A program made the position numbers and the translations under genes. 10,883 nt of DNA from the NCBI GenBank assembly GCA_021443825.1, contig JABUTE010000111.1, forward strand, positions 1 to 10,883. The letters run 5' to 3'. This stretch comes from Bacillota bacterium. GTDB taxonomy: Bacteria; Bacillota; Clostridia; Peptostreptococcales; Anaerovoracaceae. This document shows positions 6,283 to 10,883 of this stretch, piece by piece. The notes under the pieces are model-generated. The model did not search any database. It saw only the letters and a program-made list of their open reading frames with translations, and was not told the origin of the DNA. Every line of letters starts with the position of its first letter. Position 1 is the stretch's first letter.

Positions 6283-8137
6283 AGATATTACCCCACTTGC
6301 ATTCGGTATAGCGATTTATGCCGCAGCCGTTGCAGCCCAGCCGGCAATCCGGTGTGGTCTGCGCCTGCAGCGACTTGTTGTATTCGCGCAAAAGGAATTC
6401 CTCGCTGACGCCGCAGTCGATGATCTCCCAGGGCAGAGGCTCGCCGGCTGCAAAGCCGGTAAGAGCCAGGCAGCTGTCGTCGATGCCGGCCTGCTGAAGT
6501 GCCAGGTCCCAGCCCTGACGGTTAAAGAATTCGGTCCAGGCATCGAAGATGCAGCCGTTCTCATAGGCGATTCGCAAAAGCTCACAGCATTCTCTGCCGC
6601 CTCTTGCGAATATCGCCTCCAGACGGCTGGTATAGCTGTCGTGGTAATGGAAGGTGACCCCTTTCAGCTTTTTGAATTTTGCAGCCAGATATTGATGCTT
6701 ACGCTCGAACTCGGCCTCGGTGTTCTGCGGCACCCACTGGAACGGGGTATAAGGCTTTGGCACGAAGTTGGCCACGCTGACCGAAACAGAAAACCGGCCG
6801 CGGAAGCCCTGATTTTTGGCTGCCGCCAGCTTCATGATCCGGTCTGCCAGATCGGCAATGCCATCCAGATCTTCGTCTGTCTCGGTGGGAAGCCCCATCA
6901 TGAAATAGAGCTTGACAGAGGTCCAGCCCAGCTCGATGGCCTTTTCCAGTGCTGTGAAGATCTCGGCCTCGGTGATATTTTTATTGATCACATCGCGAAG
7001 TCGCTGGGTGCCTGCTTCCGGAGCAAAGGTGAGACCGGTCTTGCGAAGGCCCTGCATCTCGTCCATGATCTTAAAGGCGAAATTATCCAAGCGAAGGGAC
7101 GGCAGCGATAAGGAGATCTGCCGTTTGCCGCAATAATCCATCAGCTGCAGCACCAGAGGTTCAAACTCCGTATGGTCGGAGGTGGAAAGAGACAGAAGCG
7201 ACAGCTCGCTGTTGCCGCTGCTCTCCAGCTGTTTTTGAGCAAGCTGGGCGATTTTTTCTGGAGTGCGCTGGCGTACGGGACGGTAGAGCATGCCCGCCTG
7301 ACAGAAGCGGCAGCCTCTGGAGCAGCCCCGCATGATCTCGATCACCGAGCGGTCATGAACCACTTCGATGAGAGGAACGATGTTTTCTTCGGGAAATTCC
7401 GCTTCGTTGATATCGTCGATGATGGCCTTTCGAACCTGATCAGGGGCCTGGGGATGAAGCTTATGCATGCGAAGGTAGCGGCCCTTCTCATCGTATTGGG
7501 GCTGATAGAACGAGGGGATATAGACGCCCGGCAGCTTGCAGGCGCGCAGCAGCAGCTCTTCTTTGGAAAAGCCCTCGGTTTTGCGCTGGTGAGCCAGCTT
7601 TGCCAGCTCTTTCAGCTGCAGTTCTCCGTCGCCCACCAGAACGATATCAAAAAAGTCAGCCAACGGCTCTGCATTAAAGGCACAGGGGCCGCCGCAGACG
7701 ATGATAGGATCGTCTTCCCCCCGGTCTTTGGCATTCAGGGGAATGCCTGCCAGATTAAGCATCAGAAGGATGTTGGTATAGCAAAGCTCATATTGCAGGG
7801 TGAAGCCGATCATATCGAACTGGCTTAGCGGCGTTTTTGTTTCCAGCGTAAACAGAGGAAGACCTTCCGCACGCATTTCGTCGATCATGTCTTTTCCGGG
7901 AGCAAAGGCCCGTTCGCAATAGCAGAAATCTGTTCGGTTCAGGCCGTGGTAGAGGATCTGCATGCCAAGATACGACATGCCGATCTCGTAGCTGTCAGGA
8001 AAACAGAAAGCAAAGCGAAGCTCCCCCTCCCGCGGCGCGCGGATCACGCTGTTGGGCTCTTCTCCGATGTAGCGCGCCGGTTTTTCTACCCGCGGCAGGA
8101 TCCTGTCCAGTTTTTCCTGTACTTCGTTACAGTTCAT
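6275..8137 (-). CDS. TIGR03960-family B12-binding-like radical SAM protein
   Basis: A 620-residue protein. It opens with the family hallmark VEKPARYIG (residues 17-25). A cobalamin-binding-like Rossmann region follows (about 40-180), with FPDSYEIGMSYLG, VCGGP and LVGDGE. Next comes the radical SAM barrel, with the [4Fe-4S] CxxxCxxC motif at C272, C276 and C279 (CSRGCRFC). A C-terminal cysteine group (C598, C602, C605, C613) may hold a second cluster. Radical SAM enzymes cleave S-adenosylmethionine to start radical chemistry; the substrate of this family is not known. The ATG at 8137 overlaps the end of obgE by 11 bp and gives the usual short lead-in. An in-frame ATG at 8155 (with a weak AAGG before it) would add six residues. 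The link to Obg and ribosomal genes suggests, but does not show, a role in RNA or protein modification. Confidence 0.93.
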   Translation of the reverse strand: MNCNEVQEKLDRILPRVEKPARYIGEEPNSVIRAPREGELRFAFCFPDSYEIGMSYLGMQILYHGLNRTDFCYCERAFAPGKDMIDEMRAEGLPLFTLETKTPLSQFDMIGFTLQYELCYTNILLMLNLAGIPLNAKDRGEDDPIIVCGGPCAFNAEPLADFFDIVLVGDGELQLKELAKLAHQRKTEGFSKEELLLRACKLPGVYIPSFYQPQYDEKGRYLRMHKLHPQAPDQVRKAIIDDINEAEFPEENIVPLIEVVHDRSVIEIMRGCSRGCRFCQAGMLYRPVRQRTPEKIAQLAQKQLESSGNSELSLLSLSTSDHTEFEPLVLQLMDYCGKRQISLSLPSLRLDNFAFKIMDEMQGLRKTGLTFAPEAGTQRLRDVINKNITEAEIFTALEKAIELGWTSVKLYFMMGLPTETDEDLDGIADLADRIMKLAAAKNQGFRGRFSVSVSVANFVPKPYTPFQWVPQNTEAEFERKHQYLAAKFKKLKGVTFHYHDSYTSRLEAIFARGGRECCELLRIAYENGCIFDAWTEFFNRQGWDLALQQAGIDDSCLALTGFAAGEPLPWEIIDCGVSEEFLLREYNKSLQAQTTPDCRLGCNGCGINRYTECKWGNIYE

Positions 8138-9407
8138 CGATGTATTCAAACTCATAATCAAAGACCTTGATGATGTCGCCCTCTTCCAGACCCATTGCAA
8201 GCATCTGATCGATCGCGCCCTTGCTTTCGATATACTTATACAGATAACGCAGCGAACCGGTGTCGTTAAAGTTGGTGGAGTTGAAGATCTTACGAAGCTG
8301 CTTTCCGGTCACAACAAAGCAGCCGTCGTCATCCACATCCACATAGACCTCCCGGTAATCGGGATCTTCTTCGGGCTCTTCTGCGATGATGATCTCTTCT
8401 TCTTCGTTTTCGGCCTCGTACTGCAGCAATGCCTGATAGGCTGCATCCAGAACGGGACGTACGCCCTCGTTAATGGGAGCGCACATAGGAAGACATTTGA
8501 GTCCCTTTGCTTCGATATAGCCGGTAAAGGCTGCCAGCTGCTCTTCGCTGGCCAGATCGATCTTGTTGGCTGCGACGATCATCGGCTTGGAGGCCAGCTT
8601 TTCGCTGTAGCTGCGCAGCTCTGCATTGATCTTTTCGAAGTCGTCGATGGGATCTCTCCCCTCACTGCCGGATACGTCTACCACATGGATCAGCACCTTG
8701 GTCCTCTCGATGTGCTTTAAGAAATCAAGGCCAAGGCCCAGGCCCTCCGCTGCACCTTCGATCAGACCGGGAATATCGGCCAAAACGAAGGAATTATCGT
8801 AATAGGAGACCACACCCAGATTGGGAGTGAGGGTAGTGAAATGATAGTTGGCGATCTTGGGATTGGCGCTGGTGGTAACCGAAAGGAAGCTGGACTTTCC
8901 TACGTTGGGAAAGCCGACCAGACCGATATCGGCGATCAGCTTCAGCTCCAGCTCGATGGTCCGTTCTCTTGCCACGCCGCCGGCTTCTGCAAAATTAGGA
9001 GCCTGACGGACGGAGTTCTTGTAGAACACATTGCCTCTTCCGCCCTTGCCGCCTCTGGCTGCCACAAAAGACATGCCGTTTTCTTTCAGATCGGCAAGGA
9101 TGCTGCCGGTGTCCACATCTTTGATGATGGTGCCGACCGGAACCAGAATGATCAGATCCTCGCCGTCTGCGCCGTATTGCTGGCGGCCTCTGCCGTCTTC
9201 GCCGTTGGCGGCTTCGTATTTGCGCTTATAGCGAAAATCCATCAGCGTGCGCAGATTGAAATCGGCCTTGAATACGATGTCGCCGCCCCGGCCGCCGTTG
9301 CCTCCGTCGGGACCGCCCTGAGGCACGTTGGCCTCTCTGCGGAAGGAAACACAGCCGTTTCCTCCTTTTCCCGAACGAATGAAAATTTGTGCTTTATCGA
9401 TAAACAT
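8127..9407 (-). CDS. obgE: Obg-family GTPase (CgtA/ObgE)
   Basis: An essential GTPase that binds the 50S subunit, acting in late ribosome assembly and stress signalling. 426 residues, a full-length Firmicutes type. The glycine-rich Obg fold (1-158) has GKGGNG, GGPDGGNGGRGG and RGGKGGRGN. The G domain has G1 GFPNVGKS (165-172), switch I FTTLTPNLG (190-198), G3 DIPGL (211-215) and G4 NKID (281-284). After an acidic linker (~330-350) comes a C-terminal OCT domain (~351-426; TGKQLRKIF, IESKGAIDQMLAMGLEEGD). The G5 region reads CAPINEG (309-315) where many Obg proteins have SA followed by a Gly-rich turn, so G5 is atypical. The ATG at 9407 has AAGGA 6 nt upstream. A strong terminator separates it from rpmA, and the downstream radical SAM gene overlaps its end. 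Confidence 0.98.
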   Translation of the reverse strand: MFIDKAQIFIRSGKGGNGCVSFRREANVPQGGPDGGNGGRGGDIVFKADFNLRTLMDFRYKRKYEAANGEDGRGRQQYGADGEDLIILVPVGTIIKDVDTGSILADLKENGMSFVAARGGKGGRGNVFYKNSVRQAPNFAEAGGVARERTIELELKLIADIGLVGFPNVGKSSFLSVTTSANPKIANYHFTTLTPNLGVVSYYDNSFVLADIPGLIEGAAEGLGLGLDFLKHIERTKVLIHVVDVSGSEGRDPIDDFEKINAELRSYSEKLASKPMIVAANKIDLASEEQLAAFTGYIEAKGLKCLPMCAPINEGVRPVLDAAYQALLQYEAENEEEEIIIAEEPEEDPDYREVYVDVDDDGCFVVTGKQLRKIFNSTNFNDTGSLRYLYKYIESKGAIDQMLAMGLEEGDIIKVFDYEFEYIDEL

Positions 9408-9430
9408 TCTTTTTCCTTTTGCTGACGCAA

Positions 9431-9470
9431 AAATACAAAAACCCCCTGTGATACGCAGGTATCACAGGGG
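9431..9470 (-). terminator. Intrinsic terminator after rpmA
   Basis: A perfect 12-bp GC-rich stem (9459-9470 and 9443-9454) with a 4-base loop is followed on the minus strand by GTTTTTGTATTTTT. It starts about 7 bases after the rpmA stop and ends roughly 20 bases before the obgE start. It therefore closes the rplU-rpmA unit and leaves almost no room for a separate obgE promoter. Limited readthrough would supply obgE and the genes behind it. Confidence 0.93.
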
Positions 9471-9476
9471 TCTGCA

Positions 9477-9737
9477 TTAAGCTTCCTTTGAATAAACGCT
9501 AACCTGCTTACGGGTCTTGTCTTTTCTTTCGAACTTAACAACACCGTCCTGCAGTGCAAACAGAGTATCATCGCCGCCGATGCCTACGTTATTGCCGGGG
9601 TGGAACTTGGTTCCTCTCTGACGAACGAGAATGGATCCTGCGGTTACGAACTGACCGTCTGCTCTCTTGATTCCAAGACGTTTTGCCTCGCTGTCGCGAC
9701 CGTTCTTAGAGCTTCCTACACCTTTTTTACTTGCCAT
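9477..9737 (-). CDS. rpmA: 50S ribosomal protein L27 (bL27)
   Basis: An 86-residue ribosomal protein whose N-terminal tail reaches the peptidyl-transferase centre. Family motifs are ASKKGVGSSKNGRDS (residues 2-16), KRLGIK and GSILVRQRGTKFHPG. The ATG at 9737 is fixed by AAGGAGG 7 nt upstream. The mature-type N-terminus MASKKG starts directly: there is no LQFF-like N-terminal extension of the kind that the Prp protease cleaves in many Firmicutes. Only 25 bases separate it from rplU, so no prp (ysxB) gene is present between them. It is co-transcribed with rplU. Confidence 0.99.
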   Translation of the reverse strand: MASKKGVGSSKNGRDSEAKRLGIKRADGQFVTAGSILVRQRGTKFHPGNNVGIGGDDTLFALQDGVVKFERKDKTRKQVSVYSKEA

Positions 9738-9762
9738 GGTTTTACCTCCTTAAACGGAATAA

Positions 9763-10077
9763 CTACTTAACTTCGATGCTCTTGATCTGAAGCTGGGTGT
9801 AAGGCTGACGATGGCCTCTCTTCTTGTGAGAGTCCTTCTTTGCCTTGTACTTGTAGATGACGACCTTCTTAGCCTTGCCCTGTTCCAGGACTTCGCATAC
9901 GACAGAAGCACCCTCTACAACGGGCTTACCGATCTTGACACCATCTTCCGTTCCGACAGCCAGAACTTCATTGATAGCTACGGTTTCTCCAACCTGAGCG
10001 TTCAGCTTTTCTACGTTGATGACATCGCCTTCTGCGATCTGGTACTGCTTTCCGCCGGTCTTGATAATTGCATACAT
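9763..10077 (-). CDS. rplU: 50S ribosomal protein L21 (bL21)
   Basis: A 104-residue 23S rRNA-binding protein of the large subunit. It begins with the family signature MYAIIKTGGKQYQIAEGDVI and has KVVIYKYKAKKDSHKKRGHR (residues about 70-89) followed by the conserved QPYTQLQI near the C-terminus. The length is normal. The ATG at 10077 has GAGGAGG 9 nt upstream. It is the first gene of the rplU-rpmA unit, behind its own promoter and a structured leader that may serve for autoregulation. Confidence 0.99.
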   Translation of the reverse strand: MYAIIKTGGKQYQIAEGDVINVEKLNAQVGETVAINEVLAVGTEDGVKIGKPVVEGASVVCEVLEQGKAKKVVIYKYKAKKDSHKKRGHRQPYTQLQIKSIEVK

Positions 10078-10157
10078 GATTTTTTACCTCCTCTTATAAG
10101 GGCTCGCCAGTACAGGTGGTTTTGACACACTTAAAAAGACCTGCTTTGCGCGGCAAC
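10078..10157 (-). ncRNA. Structured rplU leader, candidate L21 leader
   Basis: The predicted 5' UTR of rplU is about 80 nt and contains a hairpin on the minus strand. GCAGGU (10139-10144) pairs with ACCUGU (10112-10117), and an inner UUUU/AAAA stem encloses a ~10-nt loop. It is followed by GGCGAGCC, CUUAUAAG and then the GAGGAGG ribosome site. Autoregulatory L21 leaders are known in Firmicutes at this position (Rfam family L21_leader). I infer that identity from position and the presence of structure, not from a covariance match. Confidence 0.5.
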
Positions 10158-10163
10158 GGTGAT

Positions 10164-10192
10164 ACTTTACCATATTGTCTGCCCGTTGTCAA
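10164..10192 (-). promoter_or_regulatory. Sigma-A promoter for rplU-rpmA
   Basis: On the minus strand a perfect TTGACA (10187-10192) is followed by 17 bases and TAAAGT (10164-10169), with TGG immediately before the -10 box forming an extended -10 (TGn). The predicted start is near 10157. The -35 box begins only about 21 bases past the recA stop codon. No intrinsic terminator lies between, so recA transcripts may also run into rplU. Confidence 0.87.
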
Positions 10193-10213
10193 ACAATATT
10201 TTTTTCATTTTCG

Positions 10214-10837
10214 TTATTCGATAACGACGCCGTCTTCATCGACTTTAATGTCTTCTTCCGGCTCTTCATCACCTTTTTTGGCGATGTATTTATCTTTGAT
10301 CAGCATTTCCAGCTCATCGAGGAACTGGGGATGGTCTTCCAGATAGAGCTTGACGTTCTCGCGGCCCTGCCCGATCCGCTCGCCCTTGTAGCTGTACCAG
10401 GAGCCGGACTTTTCGATCATGCCGGCTTCGACGGCGCAATCGAGAATATCGCCGGACTTGGAGATGCCCTTTCCGTACATGATATCGAACTCGGTGAACT
10501 TGAAGGGAGGCGCAACCTTGTTCTTTACGATCTTGACCTTTGTGCGGTTTCCGATCACGTTCTCGCCCTGCTTGATGGATTCCACTCTGCGCACATCAAG
10601 GCGCACCGACGCGTAGAATTTAAGAGCTCTGCCGCCGGTGGTGGTTTCGGGATTGCCGAACATGACACCGATCTTTTCGCGCAGCTGGTTGATGAAGATG
10701 ATCATGGTGCCGGTCTTGTTGGCAACACCGGTCAGCTTGCGAAGAGCCTGCGACATGAGTCTTGCCTGAAGACCTACATGGTTGTCGCCCATGTCGCCTT
10801 CGATCTCGCTCTTTGGTACAATAGCTGCGACGGAGTC
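10214..10837 (-). CDS. recA: RecA recombinase, C-terminal part; 5' part interrupted/absent
   Basis: RecA coats ssDNA, drives strand exchange and triggers LexA cleavage. 207 residues are recognisable, from the Walker B aspartate (DSVAAIVPK) through loop L1 (EIEGDMGDNHVG), FINQLREKIG, loop L2 (FGNPETTTGG), RALKFYASVRLDVRR and the acidic C-terminal tail (PEEDIKVDEDGVVIE). The N-terminal ~140 residues, including the P-loop, are not in the window. Just before the aspartate the expected ALVRSGAVDVIVV-type sequence is replaced by an AT-rich stretch encoding IIKNLIYVLN. That frame stays open to base 10883, but homology ends at about 10837. A TTG at 10855 is therefore not a believable start. recA directly precedes rplU. 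Whether the gene is disrupted, spliced, or simply misassembled at the fragment end cannot be decided here. Confidence 0.93.
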   Translation of the reverse strand, partial: DSVAAIVPKSEIEGDMGDNHVGLQARLMSQALRKLTGVANKTGTMIIFINQLREKIGVMFGNPETTTGGRALKFYASVRLDVRRVESIKQGENVIGNRTKVKIVKNKVAPPFKFTEFDIMYGKGISKSGDILDCAVEAGMIEKSGSWYSYKGERIGQGRENVKLYLEDHPQFLDELEMLIKDKYIAKKGDEEPEEDIKVDEDGVVIE

Positions 10838-10883
10838 GTTGAGTACATAAATCAAATTTTTAATAATCTTAGATTTATTAATT
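10838..10883 (-). other. AT-rich non-recA DNA joined to recA Walker B codons
   Basis: These 46 bases hold only about 7 G or C (roughly 15%) against about half in the neighbouring genes. They replace well-conserved RecA codons. On the minus strand the last bases before recA homology resumes are GTACTCAAC, then GACTCC (Asp-Ser). A 7-base inverted repeat (10847-10853 and 10872-10878) could fold into a hairpin close to the junction. Options are the 3' end of a group I or group II intron, the end of an insertion element inside recA, or a chimeric assembly end. The piece is too short to choose. Confidence 0.5.
10847..10878. repeat. 7-bp inverted repeat near the recA junction
   Basis: ATAAATC at 10847-10853 is matched by GATTTAT at 10872-10878, perfectly complementary with an 18-base AT-rich spacer. 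Weak additional pairing is possible inside (10854-10858 with 10865-10869, including a G.U in minus-strand RNA). In DNA this AT-rich, such a repeat can arise by chance. Confidence 0.4.

Noticed and set aside
10211..10227. 7-bp hairpin over the recA stop codon as a recA terminator
   Set aside because: The loop is three bases, the stem is AT-rich and the downstream minus-strand sequence is A-rich rather than U-rich, so it does not look like an intrinsic terminator.
10214..10855. recA fragment read as a complete gene starting at the TTG at 10855
   Set aside because: RecA needs its N-terminal P-loop half. The TTG lies in the AT-rich non-homologous stretch and has no ribosome binding site, so it is not a real start.
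10814..10883. Intein C-terminus joined to RecA
   Set aside because: The frame is open, and Ser follows the joint if it falls after the Asp, but the residues before it (YVLND) lack the usual His-Asn ending and no block F pattern is seen. An intron or insertion element explains the data at least as well.

Overview
The window looks like a bacterial chromosome fragment from an uncultured or unplaced member of the Clostridia (Firmicutes/Bacillota). This rests on the gene set: a DUF896/YnzC-type protein, a clostridial-style cysteine-rich AlaS, Obg with a C-terminal OCT domain, a stand-alone TIGR03960 radical SAM protein beside DUF2344, and a one-piece YibE/F protein. Coding DNA is of moderate G+C (roughly half) with strong AGGAGG-type ribosome binding sites. 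The exact genus cannot be read from the sequence. Every gene is on the minus strand, so the transcriptional order runs from high to low coordinates. There is no gene-free stretch longer than about 140 bases.

Layout in transcription order. (1) 10838-10883: about 46 bases of very AT-rich DNA that break the recA reading frame's homology exactly at the Walker B motif. (2) 10214-10837: the C-terminal two thirds of recA. (3) rplU-rpmA (bL21, bL27), driven by a clear sigma-A promoter at 10164-10192 with a structured leader of about 80 nt, and closed by a strong intrinsic terminator at 9431-9470. (4) obgE, a TIGR03960 radical SAM protein, a DUF2344 protein and a YibE/F membrane protein, tightly packed with overlaps of 11 and 8 bp and then abutting genes; they probably form one transcript. 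(5) A textbook TTGACA-17-TATAAT promoter at 4161-4189, followed by comEA, a DUF896 protein and mnmA, again overlapping, ending in a 16-bp-stem terminator at 2348-2384. (6) alaS, which runs off the left end with about 766 codons present and its C-Ala domain missing.

Most of the genes serve translation: ribosomal proteins L21/L27 and the ribosome-assembly GTPase Obg; tRNA 2-thiolation (MnmA) and alanine charging (AlaS). DNA repair and uptake (RecA, ComEA) sit alongside. The least understood part is the radical SAM/DUF2344/YibEF trio translationally coupled behind obgE.

Most interesting points: the abrupt interruption of recA at its Walker B codons by AT-rich DNA (intron, insertion element, or an assembly artefact at the fragment edge); bL27 without the N-terminal extension usual in Firmicutes, with no prp protease gene between rplU and rpmA; and a terminator placed between the ribosomal protein genes and obgE. 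I found no CRISPR array, defence island, tRNA or rRNA gene, and no convincing wholly new system. Apart from the recA edge this is a core-genome region.
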